Notes: a model not told the origin generated them from the sequence alone. A DNA stretch of 48,006 nucleotides from JANMDR01 sp031376425 (GCA_031376425.1 JANMDR010000195.1:1-48006), one strand, 5' to 3'. Shown: positions 35,994 through 44,864, counted from the stretch's first letter. Made by a program: numbers and translations.

Positions 35994-36491
35994 TTACTGC
36001 ACGCGTTTAACGCGCGGGGCAATTTTAGTGCCTTGAATTTCCATATAGAACGCGCCAAATGCACCGCGCGTAATTCTGATTTTTGGGTTTTCTACATAGT
36101 GCGGTCTAGCGCTATCATCGGCGACTCGCCAAACTTGTCCGTTCGTTAAGCGAAATAATGTGGTTGCTTCCCAACCTTCAAAGCTGCCAGCAATACTGCT
36201 TTCAATTACGTCTAGCTCATCTTTTTTTGCGGCTTTATCTACCAGCCCAAATTTTTCGACTTCAGTTTTTGCAACTGCTACAGCCGCAGTTGCAACTGGT
36301 TTTGCGACTGCAGCTGCAACTGAAGCAGCTGCTACCTTACTAGGAGGCGCGCCAACTTTTGGCGCTACTTCCATCGCGTCGTAGCATGCCAACCGCGGTG
36401 CTGCTTGTGCAATATCGCGACAACGCAAAATAGCGACATCGTTGGCAAATGCTAAATTTGACAAGAGGATCAAGCTGTAGAAAATTTTCAT
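35994..36491 (-). CDS. Small exported protein of unknown function
   Basis: A 165-residue protein with a signal peptide (LLSNLAFA) and two conserved blocks. The N-terminal CRDIAQAAPRLACYD has a cysteine pair as in many periplasmic proteins whose family I cannot name. The C-terminal GSFEGWEATTLFRLTNGQVW..AD domain ends in APRVKRV. Between them is an alanine/valine/lysine-rich linker (about residues 45-90) of near-repeats that makes open frames on the other strand. The role is unknown. Confidence 0.6.
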   Translation of the reverse strand: MKIFYSLILLSNLAFANDVAILRCRDIAQAAPRLACYDAMEVAPKVGAPPSKVAAASVAAAVAKPVATAAVAVAKTEVEKFGLVDKAAKKDELDVIESSIAGSFEGWEATTLFRLTNGQVWRVADDSARPHYVENPKIRITRGAFGAFYMEIQGTKIAPRVKRVQ

Positions 36492-36535
36492 CGTTACGCT
36501 TTCAAAATGCAGTTATTAAAGTGCTTATAGATACC

Positions 36536-37831
36536 TCATTTTGGGGCGTTTATAGGCATTGCTATGGTAGCAGAAGCAGTGGCGGCGGTAGCGCCAACAA
36601 CGGGCTTGGCTGCTGCTGCTTTAGAACGCTTGGCTTGCGGTTCCCAGCCCATGACCGCGAGCAAGACAAAAAAGCCCACCACGTAGGCGAGGGCTACATG
36701 CCATCCACCTTTGAGCCACGCGCCGACTGATTTAGCTTCAGGGTACATATTGCTTAACGCGACACCTGCTGATGAGCCAAACCAAATCATGCTACCGCCA
36801 AAACCCACCGCATAGGCCAAAAAGCCCCAATCGTAACCGCCTTGTTTTAACGCCAATGCGGTGAGGGGAATATTATCGAATACGGCGCTTAAAAACCCTA
36901 AGCCCAACGCACTAGGCCATGAAGCGGTGGGCAAATGCTGCACCGGCATCATCGCTGCACACATGACCAGCGATAACAAAAATACACTACCCTTGAATGC
37001 ACTAGGCAGCAAACTCCATGTCGGCGTGCGCCACGGTGTGGTGATTAAAATAGCCGCCCAAACTGCCGCACCAATCACCGGAAAATGATCCAATACGGCT
37101 GGATGCGCTAAGTTAAAGTACACGTTAGCGCCCACCGCGCTCAGTAAAATGATGGCAACAATGCCAAGCCTAGCCCAATGAATATGGGTGCCTACGGGCG
37201 CGTCTTTACAAATAGGCTGGTAGCTATGCTGTTGGCGGGCTGCAATTACGCCAAAAATGAGTAGCGCTGTAAAGCTGCCCACATAAGCTTCGAATACTTC
37301 CATGGGTGCCACACCATCAATCCACATCATGGTGGTGGTGGTATCCCCCACCACACTGCCCGCCCCCCCTGCATTGCTAGCAGCAACAATTGCGGCTAAA
37401 AAGCCAATATGCACTTTGCGTTGATACAGCACGGCCGCCATAGTGCCGCCGATCATGGCAGCGGCAATATTGTCTAAAAACGCGGAGATAAAAAACACCA
37501 ACACCAACATGACAAACCCGCCCTTCCAATCGTCGGGTAAGTAGTTGGGCAAAATGGCAGGAATTTCACTCTTTTCAAAATGGTCGGCCAATAGCGCGAA
37601 GCCTAACAGCAGCCCTAGCAAATTGGCTATCGTTACCCACTCGTGCCCCAGCAATGCCACCAATCCCGCTAGGCCTGGCGTTCCCGAAAAATCAGAGAAA
37701 AATAGCTTGTACACCGTGATACCCACTAAACCGCACAGCGCTACTTTTAAGGTGTGATGGTGGAACAATGCGACCCCTAAAAGGGTTGCGCCAAAGAGAA
37801 AAAAATCGAGGGGAATGCCGAGAATTTGCAT
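36536..37831 (-). CDS. ArsB/NhaD-type ion transporter (citrate transporter superfamily)
   Basis: A 431-residue inner-membrane protein with about 11 membrane segments. The central block NAGGAGSVVGDTTTTMMWI matches the ion-binding re-entrant region of NhaD/ArsB/citrate-type carriers, and the second half has a matching DNIPLTALAL block, showing the internal pseudo-repeat. A sodium/proton antiporter is the most likely role, but citrate or an oxyanion cannot be ruled out. An A/T-rich soluble tail ends the protein. It is monocistronic. Confidence 0.82.
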   Translation of the reverse strand: MQILGIPLDFFLFGATLLGVALFHHHTLKVALCGLVGITVYKLFFSDFSGTPGLAGLVALLGHEWVTIANLLGLLLGFALLADHFEKSEIPAILPNYLPDDWKGGFVMLVLVFFISAFLDNIAAAMIGGTMAAVLYQRKVHIGFLAAIVAASNAGGAGSVVGDTTTTMMWIDGVAPMEVFEAYVGSFTALLIFGVIAARQQHSYQPICKDAPVGTHIHWARLGIVAIILLSAVGANVYFNLAHPAVLDHFPVIGAAVWAAILITTPWRTPTWSLLPSAFKGSVFLLSLVMCAAMMPVQHLPTASWPSALGLGFLSAVFDNIPLTALALKQGGYDWGFLAYAVGFGGSMIWFGSSAGVALSNMYPEAKSVGAWLKGGWHVALAYVVGFFVLLAVMGWEPQAKRSKAAAAKPVVGATAATASATIAMPINAPK

Positions 37832-37890
37832 AAGAATTATTAGTTAGCTGAAAAAGGTTATAGCGAGGATGCAGGTCTTAGATACGTACA

Positions 37891-38064
37891 TTATTTAGAT
37901 GCATCGACAGAAACCAATAAGGCACCAACCGATCTCCGCCTTGGCACGGTCTGAATTTCGGGGTGCGTCCCACCTAGCTTTGATAACTGCAACGCACCTT
38001 CCCGCGCAAGCGCTTGCGCTGACGTTGAAGTATGGGCGTTTATGGGTTTCTTTGATTTTTTCAT
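37891..38064 (-). CDS. Possible small protein of 57 residues
   Basis: An open frame from ATG 38064 gives a 57-residue, basic, hydrophilic protein: MKKSKKPINAHTSTSAQAL, a LAREGALQLSKLGG middle and a VPRRRSVG segment. The composition and length fit a small DNA-binding or antitoxin-like protein, but no family is recognised and the ribosome site is weak (AGAG, long spacing). The frame extends 27 bases further upstream to 38091. It could be spurious. Confidence 0.35.
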   Translation of the reverse strand: MKKSKKPINAHTSTSAQALAREGALQLSKLGGTHPEIQTVPRRRSVGALLVSVDASK

Positions 38065-38131
38065 TGCATCGCCGCTCTTTAGAATTTCCAAAATATCTTA
38101 ACATCAAAATCTCAGCAATTTGGCGCTAATT

Positions 38132-38159
38132 TTGTCGCGCTGCTTTTTGTCGCTAATAT
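38132..38159 (+). promoter_or_regulatory. Candidate sigma-70 promoter of the dadA-like operon
   Basis: TTGTCG (38132-38137) and TAATAT (38154-38159) are separated by 16 bases and lie 36 bases upstream of the start codon. The match to the consensus is partial. Confidence 0.4.
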
Positions 38160-38194
38160 AGCGGCATTGTCTATTTTTAACCGTTGGAGCTGTT

Positions 38195-39463
38195 ATGCAA
38201 GTTTGTATTTTAGGTGCGGGCATTATTGGGTTAACCACGGCGTATTATTTGCAACAGCAAGGCGTGCACGTCACCGTGATTGATCGTGCGACAGCGGGCT
38301 CAGGAGCGAGTGGCGGCAATGGCGCACAGCTAAGTTATTCCTATGTGCAACCACTTGCCGACCCTTCCATTTGGGCACAGCTACCCAAGTTACTATTCGC
38401 AAAAGATTCACCTTTAAAATTTCAACCACAACTTGATCCGGCGCAATGGCGTTGGGGTTTACAGTTTATGGCTGCATGCAATGCTGCAACGTCTCGTGCC
38501 AATACCGTGGCACTGTTGGAACTTGCCGCGTTGAGCCGCGCCGGTTTTGATTCCCTATTAGCCAAAGAAAAATTTGATTGTGATTTTGCAGCATCAGCTA
38601 AATTAGTTTTATTCAATACCGCAGCAGGTTTTGCCAGCGCCAAACAACAGCTTGAATATCAAAAAACCTTAGGCTCAGAGCAAGAAGCAGTTAGCCCTAA
38701 ACATTGTGCAGAACTTGAGCCCGCATTGCAGCAATATTCAAAATCCATCGTTGGTGCAATCTATACCCCAAGCGAATGCGCCGCTGATTGTTTAAAAACC
38801 TGCTTGGCGCTAGAAGCAATTTTAAAAGCACGCGGGGTGAAATTTCTAATGCATACTGAAGCCACCGGTGCCCGCGTTGAAAGAGGCGCTATTGTGGCCG
38901 TTAAAACCGACAAGCACGGCGAAATTAAGACCGATGCAGTGGTACTAGCTTGTGGCTATCAATCACCAGCAATCGCCCGTAGTTTAGGGCTTGTAGCCAA
39001 TTTACCGGTGTACCCACTTAAAGGTTATAGCATCAGCATTAACACCGATAATTATCATGGCGCACCGCAAGTTAGCATCACTGATTCAGCGCGCAAAGTA
39101 GTATTTGCACGGCTGGGTAATCGCCTACGTGTGGCTGGTATGGCAGAGCTTGTAGGCGGCGATGCGACCATTCCGCCAGATCGAATCACGTCGCTTATTG
39201 CGACCACCCGCGCCCTATTTGGTGAGTGCGGCGACTATTCTGAGCCTAACCCTTGGACGGGGTTTAGACCTGTGACGCCAACAGCGCTACCCATACTGGG
39301 TCGCCATAAATGGGGGCCAAGCAATTTACACTTGAATGTAGGCCAAGGCGCACTCGGATTCACGTTGTCATGTGGCTCCGCGCAGATTGTCGTGAACAAT
39401 ATTTTAGGAACAAAATCAGATTCACCCTTGCCCATAAATCTTAAGCCATTTTCCGCAATTTAA
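38195..39463 (+). CDS. dadA: D-amino-acid dehydrogenase (DadA-like FAD oxidoreductase)
   Basis: A 422-residue flavoenzyme. The FAD-binding motif LGAGIIGLTTAYYL opens the protein, and the DadA blocks SGASGGNGAQLSYSY, LPVYPLKGYSI and GFRPVTPTALPILG follow. It oxidises D-amino acids to 2-oxo or cyclic imino acids, passing electrons to the respiratory chain at the membrane. TTGGAG lies just before the ATG. It is followed after 12 bases by an ornithine-cyclodeaminase-family gene, which suggests a joint route for D-proline, D-lysine or D-ornithine-type substrates. The specific substrate is inference. Confidence 0.85.
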   Translation: MQVCILGAGIIGLTTAYYLQQQGVHVTVIDRATAGSGASGGNGAQLSYSYVQPLADPSIWAQLPKLLFAKDSPLKFQPQLDPAQWRWGLQFMAACNAATSRANTVALLELAALSRAGFDSLLAKEKFDCDFAASAKLVLFNTAAGFASAKQQLEYQKTLGSEQEAVSPKHCAELEPALQQYSKSIVGAIYTPSECAADCLKTCLALEAILKARGVKFLMHTEATGARVERGAIVAVKTDKHGEIKTDAVVLACGYQSPAIARSLGLVANLPVYPLKGYSISINTDNYHGAPQVSITDSARKVVFARLGNRLRVAGMAELVGGDATIPPDRITSLIATTRALFGECGDYSEPNPWTGFRPVTPTALPILGRHKWGPSNLHLNVGQGALGFTLSCGSAQIVVNNILGTKSDSPLPINLKPFSAI

Positions 39464-39475
39464 TAAGGACAAATC

Positions 39476-40396
39476 ATGCAATTTATTACCGATGCTCAAG
39501 TACGCCAACACATGACCATGAACGACGCCATTGCCGCGATGGATTCCGCCTTTCGTGCCTTTGGTGCAGGTAACGGCGCAAACCTCTCACGCAATCGCGC
39601 CAATGCTGGTGGGCGCACCATTAGCGCAATGGGCGCTGTGCTGCCAGGTGCAGGGGTGATGGGAGCTAAAATTTACCCGACGGTCGATGGCAAATTTAAT
39701 TTTGTGATTCCGTTATTTGCATTCGAAGATGGTCGCTTACTATGCGTCATGGAAGGTAATGCCTTAACCGAATTTCGCACCGCTTCCGTTACCCGCATAG
39801 CGGCAGGTGCGCTAGCCACATCATCACCCTCGACACTTGCTTTATTCGGCACCGGCATTCAAGCGCGTGCGCATTGCCAAGCTTTTTTAACCACTATGCC
39901 CATTAAAAAAGTAAACGTGGTGGAACCGATGGGCGATGCATCCGCGTTTTGCACTTGGTTGCAAGACACCTTTAAAGTTTCAGCCGCAGCCATGACAGCC
40001 GAGCAAGCCATTGCCGACGCTGACATCATCATCACCGTCACGAGATCAAAAACAGCGCTATTCGACGGTGATGCCGTCAGCCCCGGCACCTTCGTGGCGG
40101 CAATAGGATCAAGCAAACCAGACACCCGCGAAGTAGACGACAAACTATTAGCCAGATCAGCCTGCATCGCGGTGGAATGGGCACCGCAAACACTCATTGA
40201 AACCGGCGATTTCATGCTTGCAAAACCCGAAGCCCTAGACCGCCGCAAAGTAGTAGAACTAGGCGCGTTACTAGCAGGCACAACCGGCTACGTACGCAGT
40301 GCCAATGACGTGACCTTATATAAATCTGTAGGTATTGGTGTAGAAGATGTAGCGCTGGCGGAATTGGTTTGGAAGCGGGTATCAGCGGCTGGATGA
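39476..40396 (+). CDS. Ornithine cyclodeaminase/mu-crystallin family enzyme
   Basis: A 306-residue NAD(P)-dependent enzyme with a Rossmann motif LALFGTGIQARAHCQAF, a conserved KIYP near residue 65 and an EGNALTEFRTASVT block. In this family several members are not cyclodeaminases but reduce delta1-pyrroline- or delta1-piperideine-2-carboxylate, the cyclic imines that D-amino-acid dehydrogenase forms from D-proline, D-ornithine or D-lysine. The tight coupling with dadA (12-base gap, AAGGA before the ATG) favours that reading, though it is inferred. Confidence 0.82.
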   Translation: MQFITDAQVRQHMTMNDAIAAMDSAFRAFGAGNGANLSRNRANAGGRTISAMGAVLPGAGVMGAKIYPTVDGKFNFVIPLFAFEDGRLLCVMEGNALTEFRTASVTRIAAGALATSSPSTLALFGTGIQARAHCQAFLTTMPIKKVNVVEPMGDASAFCTWLQDTFKVSAAAMTAEQAIADADIIITVTRSKTALFDGDAVSPGTFVAAIGSSKPDTREVDDKLLARSACIAVEWAPQTLIETGDFMLAKPEALDRRKVVELGALLAGTTGYVRSANDVTLYKSVGIGVEDVALAELVWKRVSAAG

Positions 40397-40500
40397 TTTT
40401 GTAGGTGGCTGGAGATGGCCTATTAAGGGATCTTCGATATCGTGGTAATCATACGGTGGGCAACGTTTCATCTGCCCACGCGGCCATCGCGTCAAAATCA

Positions 40501-41529
40501 CTAACCCAAGCAAACCGCCGCCAACGGCCATCGAGGTCTGACGCTAAAGCCATCCGGTGACAGCACTTCTGCCACTAGCCCTGCTTCTACCCGCAATGCG
40601 GCGGCGAAGGCAATCATTGCACCATTATCGGTGCAAAGCGCCATTGGTGGATAGTAAACACTAACTTTCTTAAGCATTCCTGCTTGCGTTAAGCGCTCTC
40701 GCAGGCGCTTGTTTGCGCCTACACCACCGGCTACAACCAGCGCGTTGGCTTTTGCAGCTATACATGCGGATAGCGATTTTGCTGCTAATACATCCACTAC
40801 TGCTTCCTGAAAGCTGGCGGCAACATCGGCAAAGTCTTCTATGCCTAACTTTTCACGTTGGATTAAGGTCGCAACGGCTGTTTTTAAGCCACTAAAACTA
40901 AAGTTTAAATCGCCGCTGTGTAAAAGCGGGCGCGGCAGGGTGAAGCGATCGGCACGGCCTTTTTCCGCGAGTAAACTCAATGCGGGACCACCGGGATAGC
41001 TTAAGCCTAACAAAGTTGCGGTTTTATCGAAGGCTTCACCGCAGGCGTCATCTAGGGTTTCACCGAGTAAATTGTAGCGCCCTACGCCTTCAACGTGCAT
41101 TAATTGGGTATGGCCGCCCGATACCAAAAGCGCTATAAAAGGGAAGTTGGGACGTGGATCGGCCAATAACGGCGATAGCAAATGACCTTCAAGGTGATGA
41201 ATACCTACTGTGGGGCAATCTATTGCCAATGCTAAGCCAGCAGCAAAACTAGCGCCTACTAACAAGGCACCACCTAACCCTGGGCCTTCGGTATAGGCGA
41301 TTAGTTTAATATCAGACTGCGTACGCCCTGCTTCGGCTAAAACCTCGCGCGTAAGTGGCACTAAACGGCGGATATGGTCACGCGATGCAAGTTCGGGCAC
41401 AACACCGCCATAGGCTTTGTGCATATCAATTTGCGAGTGAATGCGCTGGGCGAGTAAGCCGCCTCTTTGGGTATCATATAGAGCCAATCCAGTTTCGTCA
41501 CACGACGATTCGATGCCTAGTATTAACAA
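40501..41529 (-). CDS. tsaD: tRNA N6-threonylcarbamoyladenosine synthase subunit TsaD
   Basis: A 342-residue ASKHA-fold protein that transfers threonylcarbamoyl to A37 of ANN-decoding tRNAs, with TsaB/TsaE and TsaC. Metal ligands H112 and H116 are in HHLEGH, and GIESSCDETG, EGPGLGGALLVG and ATGGVGANKRLR-like (VVAGGVGANKRL) blocks are clear. The start is a TTG at 41529. An in-frame TGA lies upstream, AAAGG sits 5 bases before the TTG, and the protein then begins MLILGIESSC, as the family requires. It is divergent from the rpsU promoter. Confidence 0.97.
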   Translation of the reverse strand: MLILGIESSCDETGLALYDTQRGGLLAQRIHSQIDMHKAYGGVVPELASRDHIRRLVPLTREVLAEAGRTQSDIKLIAYTEGPGLGGALLVGASFAAGLALAIDCPTVGIHHLEGHLLSPLLADPRPNFPFIALLVSGGHTQLMHVEGVGRYNLLGETLDDACGEAFDKTATLLGLSYPGGPALSLLAEKGRADRFTLPRPLLHSGDLNFSFSGLKTAVATLIQREKLGIEDFADVAASFQEAVVDVLAAKSLSACIAAKANALVVAGGVGANKRLRERLTQAGMLKKVSVYYPPMALCTDNGAMIAFAAALRVEAGLVAEVLSPDGFSVRPRWPLAAVCLG

Positions 41530-41632
41530 TTTAGCCTTTCAAAACCTGCAAAAATCGCCTAATAACCCCTTGATACCGTTGTATTTAGTCAACAATCGGC
41601 ATCCCAAAGGAACCGTTGCGCAAATCCAACGC

Positions 41633-41661
41633 TTGGCAGGCGAGCACTTAACTGTTATTAT
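41633..41661 (+). promoter_or_regulatory. Sigma-70 promoter of the rpsU-yqeY-dnaG block
   Basis: TTGGCA at 41633-41638 and TATTAT at 41656-41661 with an ideal 17-base spacer, about 115 bases before the rpsU start. Nothing else in the tsaD-rpsU gap scores as well by eye. Confidence 0.7.
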
Positions 41662-41775
41662 ATAGGGCTTCGCTTATGAGTTCGGCCGGTAAATTGGCTG
41701 AAAGTTAGGTGAGTAATTTGCCGTTGCAGCTAAGTTGCGCTGCATAGCTTCCATCACGACAGGAATGATTTATAC

Positions 41776-41988
41776 ATGCCAAATATTCGCGTTAAAGAAA
41801 ATGAGCCGTTTGACGTTGCCTTGCGTCGTTTCAAGCGTGCTATTGAAAAAACAGGTCTTTTAACTGATCTTCGCGCCCGCGAGTTCTATGAAAAGCCAAC
41901 AGCCGAGCGCAAGCGCAAGCATGCTGCTGCTGTGAAACGCCGTTTCAAGCGCCTGCGCAGCCAAATGCTGCCGCCTAAGCTTTACTAG
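41776..41988 (+). CDS. rpsU: 30S ribosomal protein S21
   Basis: A 70-residue basic protein starting MPNIRVKENEPFDVALRRFK, with FYEKPTAERKRKHAA and a lysine/arginine-rich end. It is a full-length S21, which helps the 30S subunit contact mRNA during initiation. It is the first gene of the classic macromolecular synthesis block and is followed by a very strong hairpin. Confidence 0.98.
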   Translation: MPNIRVKENEPFDVALRRFKRAIEKTGLLTDLRAREFYEKPTAERKRKHAAAVKRRFKRLRSQMLPPKLY

Positions 41989-42035
41989 TTATTAAGTTTT
42001 TTCCTTTCGTGATGTAGTTGAGTATTCAGTTGAAT

Positions 42036-42076
42036 ACAAGCGGGCGAGCTGAATTTCAGCTCGCCCGCTTGTTTTT
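42036..42076 (+). terminator. Strong terminator/attenuator after rpsU
   Basis: An 18-base perfect stem (42036-42053 with 42055-42072, outer ACAAGCGGGCGAGCTGAA) is followed by a T-run. In the equivalent E. coli operon a terminator after rpsU lets far more S21 than primase be made. The strong stem fits the same control, with read-through to yqeY and dnaG. Confidence 0.93.
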
Positions 42077-42121
42077 GTACTTCCGGATTTATACCTAGCC
42101 TTTTGCACCATTGGAGTTCAT

Positions 42122-42565
42122 ATGAGCCTACGCGATAAAATTAACGATGACATGAAAGCCGCCATGAAGGCGCGCGAAGCCGATAAATTGGGCGCAATTC
42201 GCCTACTTACTTCAGCGTTAAAGCAGAAGGAAGTTGACGAGCGCGTTGAAATTACCGATGACATCGTGCTTGCCATTATTGAAAAAATGCTTAAGCAGCG
42301 CAAGGATTCTATTGAGCAATACACCGCCGGTAATCGCATGGATTTAGTAGCGGTTGAGGAATTTGAAGTGAGTGTATTGCAGGCTTATATGCCAGCACAG
42401 TTGAGCGAAGATGAAGTAAAAGCCATCCTTGCAGCCACCATCGCTGAAGTAGGTGCTACGTCTGGTAAAGACATGGGTAAAGTGATTGCAGCTTTGCGCC
42501 CAAAAGTGGCTGGGCGTGCTGATATGGGTAAATTATCAGGGCTTGTGAAAGCGGCGCTAGCTTAA
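42122..42565 (+). CDS. yqeY: GatB/YqeY domain-containing protein
   Basis: A 147-residue YqeY protein (MSLRDKINDDMKAAMKARE, LLTSALKQKEVDER, EQYTAGNRMDL, GKDMGKVIAALRPKVAGRAD). The family resembles the tRNA-binding tail domain of GatB but acts alone, and its role is not settled. TTGGAG lies before the ATG. It often sits between rpsU and dnaG in betaproteobacteria and can only be reached by read-through or by a promoter near 42080-42120. Confidence 0.95.
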   Translation: MSLRDKINDDMKAAMKAREADKLGAIRLLTSALKQKEVDERVEITDDIVLAIIEKMLKQRKDSIEQYTAGNRMDLVAVEEFEVSVLQAYMPAQLSEDEVKAILAATIAEVGATSGKDMGKVIAALRPKVAGRADMGKLSGLVKAALA

Positions 42566-42586
42566 AACTCAGAAGGTTAAATCCCC

Positions 42587-44395
42587 GTGATCGCACCAGA
42601 ATTTATTCAACAAGTTCTATCACGGGTTGATATTGTCGAAGTGATTGATCGACAGGTAAAACTCAAAAAAGCAGGGCAAGGTTATGTGGCTTGCTGCCCG
42701 TTTCACAACGAAAAATCGCCGAGCTTTAACGTTAGCCCCACCAAGCAGTTTTACCACTGCTTCGGTTGTGGAGTGAGTGGTAGCGCCATTACCTTTTTAA
42801 TTGAATACAACGGCACCCCATTTTTAGACGCGTTGCGCGAATTAGCTGAGCAAGTTGGCATGGTGATGCCAACTGGCATCAATAGCGAAGAAGTAGTTGC
42901 CCGCGCAAAATTAACTGCCAGCTTGACCGACGTAATGATGAGCGCCAATCAGTTTTATCGTCGCGAACTTAAACGCTCGCCAACTGCCATCGAATATTTT
43001 AAAAAGCGCGGCGTATCCGGGGAGATTGCGCTACGATTTCAGCTGGGCTATGCCCCTGATGACTGGCAAGGTTTGAAGGCCGCATACGAAGACTACAGCA
43101 TGGCTAGTTTGGCCGAGTGTGGTCTAGTTATAGACAATGATGAAGGTCGCAGATACGATCGTTTCCGCGATCGCGTGATGTTTCCGATACTGGATACCAA
43201 AGGCAACACCATCGGCTTTGGTGGCCGCGTAATTGGTGCGGGCGAGCCTAAATATTTGAATTCGCCCGAGACCCCATTGTTTGAAAAAGGTCGCGAGTTA
43301 TATGGCCTCTTTCAAGCCCGTCGGGCGATTCGCGATAGCGCTACCGTTATCGTGGTTGAAGGTTATATGGATGTTGTCGCGCTCGCCCAAAGCGGCGTTG
43401 GTAACGCCGTGGCAACACTAGGCACAGCCACTACCCCTATGCACTTAGAAAAACTAAGCCGCATGGCTGACACCATTGTGTTTTGCTTTGATGGCGACAA
43501 AGCCGGACGTCGTGCTGCCTGGCGTGCACTAGAAATTTCACTACCTACTGTAGTCGATGGTAAGAATTATCGCTTCTTATTTTTACCTCCAGAAGATGAT
43601 CCCGATACTTATGTACGGCGTCTTGGCAAAGCCGGCTTTGACGAAGCGCTAGCCGCTGCAAAGCCCCTATCTACTGTGCTTTTCGAAGAACTAACGGCAC
43701 AAGTAAATATGAACGAAGAAGAAGGTCGCGCAAAATTGCTCAATATTGCCACGCCACTCATCGGCCAAATTACCGCACCTGCTTTGGGCTTAATGCTGCG
43801 CAAGCGCTTGGCCGAATTAATGGGTATGCAAAATCATGAGTTAGCTAATTTACTCCCGGCATTGCAGCAGCCTCGGTACGCCAATACTGCACAACAGGCT
43901 GGCAATCAACAAAAAAATAGCGGCAACTTTAAACCCAACTCAGCATTCAATAATCAAAATAAGAATCAAAAAAAATGGGGGAAGAAAGAGGCCGAGCGCG
44001 GTGCACCCACCTTGCGCCGCGAACCTATGCCGGGCACCTCATTTCAAATTTTAGCGGCTTTACTTATGAAGCCGCAGTTAGCGCAGCGCTTCGATATCGA
44101 CGCGGATGCTGACGCCAATACCCCCCTAGGCACCTTGGTGCGCGTGGTGCATTTTATTCGTGACCACGATTGCGAAATGCATGTTGCAGCGCTGGTTGAA
44201 AGCTTTCGTGAAACACCAGACTTCGACGATATTTCAAGAGCAGTAAACGATAAGCGCTATCGCGGTATTGAAAGCGAACGCCTTGATATTGATGGTGATT
44301 TTGACGGCGCAATGACATCGCTCAAAGAATCCATTGCGCTCAAAGCGCAACGTGCTGAGGAGTTAGAGCGCGCAAAGAAAATGGGCTTAATCTAG
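42587..44395 (+). CDS. dnaG: DNA primase DnaG
   Basis: A 602-residue primase that makes RNA primers at the replication fork. The CHC2 zinc finger (C37, H40, C58, C61) is in CPFHNEKSPSF and FYHCFGCG. The core and TOPRIM domain follow (VEGYMDVVALAQ, and FCFDGDKAGRRAAWRALE with its metal aspartates). A glutamine/asparagine-rich linker (around 430-470) leads to the DnaB-binding C-terminus. The start is a GTG at 42587 with AGAAGG 10 bases upstream. Its TAG stop (44393-44395) is formed by the first bases of an inverted-repeat element. Confidence 0.97.
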   Translation: MIAPEFIQQVLSRVDIVEVIDRQVKLKKAGQGYVACCPFHNEKSPSFNVSPTKQFYHCFGCGVSGSAITFLIEYNGTPFLDALRELAEQVGMVMPTGINSEEVVARAKLTASLTDVMMSANQFYRRELKRSPTAIEYFKKRGVSGEIALRFQLGYAPDDWQGLKAAYEDYSMASLAECGLVIDNDEGRRYDRFRDRVMFPILDTKGNTIGFGGRVIGAGEPKYLNSPETPLFEKGRELYGLFQARRAIRDSATVIVVEGYMDVVALAQSGVGNAVATLGTATTPMHLEKLSRMADTIVFCFDGDKAGRRAAWRALEISLPTVVDGKNYRFLFLPPEDDPDTYVRRLGKAGFDEALAAAKPLSTVLFEELTAQVNMNEEEGRAKLLNIATPLIGQITAPALGLMLRKRLAELMGMQNHELANLLPALQQPRYANTAQQAGNQQKNSGNFKPNSAFNNQNKNQKKWGKKEAERGAPTLRREPMPGTSFQILAALLMKPQLAQRFDIDADADANTPLGTLVRVVHFIRDHDCEMHVAALVESFRETPDFDDISRAVNDKRYRGIESERLDIDGDFDGAMTSLKESIALKAQRAEELERAKKMGLI

Positions 44396-44504
44396 CAGCC
44401 TGTCGGACTATAGCTAAATCGGCCTAACATTCGCTTGCGCGACCCATATTTCACCCTCAAGGGGTGCCCCGTCCTTCCGATTGCCATAGTCCGACTGGCT
44501 GCTA
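44393..44504. mobile_element. MITE-like inverted-repeat element abutting the dnaG stop codon
   Basis: The 22-base arms 44393-44414 and 44483-44504 are inverted copies with two mismatches (TAGCAGCC-GTCGGACTAT core) around a 68-base centre. Each end is TA, so a TA target-site duplication is possible. The whole 112-base unit has no coding capacity and contains a smaller GGGGTGCCCC palindrome (44461-44470). It could also act as a structured transcript end between dnaG and rpoD. Confidence 0.55.
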
Positions 44505-44864
44505 GGCCAAAAGCGCTATACGGGCAATAAAATTATTACAAAAATAGCAGGAACTTTTTTTTGATCAATTTGTCTAAGACAATATATCGCTTTATTTCAC
44601 ACAATTTCACCCGTGTTTTTAGCTATTTGCAGTAAAACTACGGGCAGGAAATTTTGAGAAATGTTATAATCTTAGGTTGCCCAAGTTGGTTCTAAGTTGG
44701 CTAATAGGACATTCATTTGCGCTGTAATGGTTCAATAGAATTTGCTCCTAAGTTCGCACTGCCCGCGCTTTTACCCTTTTATTTGGCTTGCATAAATTAG
44801 GCTTCGGTCTGATGTGGCAGCATTTATTGTCTATTTTTAGCTTCATACTTTCGGATTTCCCCAC
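44396..44864 (+). promoter_or_regulatory. dnaG-rpoD intergenic region with rpoD promoter candidate
   Basis: This 469-base gap begins with the inverted-repeat element (to 44504) and continues AT-rich. An extended -10 promoter, TG at 44662-44663 plus TATAAT at 44665-44670, is the best candidate for rpoD. No good -35 box is visible, as expected for the extended -10 class. No coding sequence is evident in the rest. Confidence 0.6.

Noticed and set aside
36158..36384. Two overlapping plus-strand open frames with L/Q- or A/T-rich repeats
   Set aside because: They are antisense shadows of the alanine/valine/lysine-rich linker in the minus-strand gene at 35994-36491.
40456..40479. GTGGGCA...TGCCCAC hairpin between the two convergent genes as a terminator
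   Set aside because: It has a 10-base loop and no T-run on either side, so it is not a convincing intrinsic terminator.
41441..41665. Open frame across the tsaD start and rpsU promoter
   Set aside because: It overlaps the tsaD start on the other strand and contains the best promoter of the region. It has no family similarity and no ribosome site.
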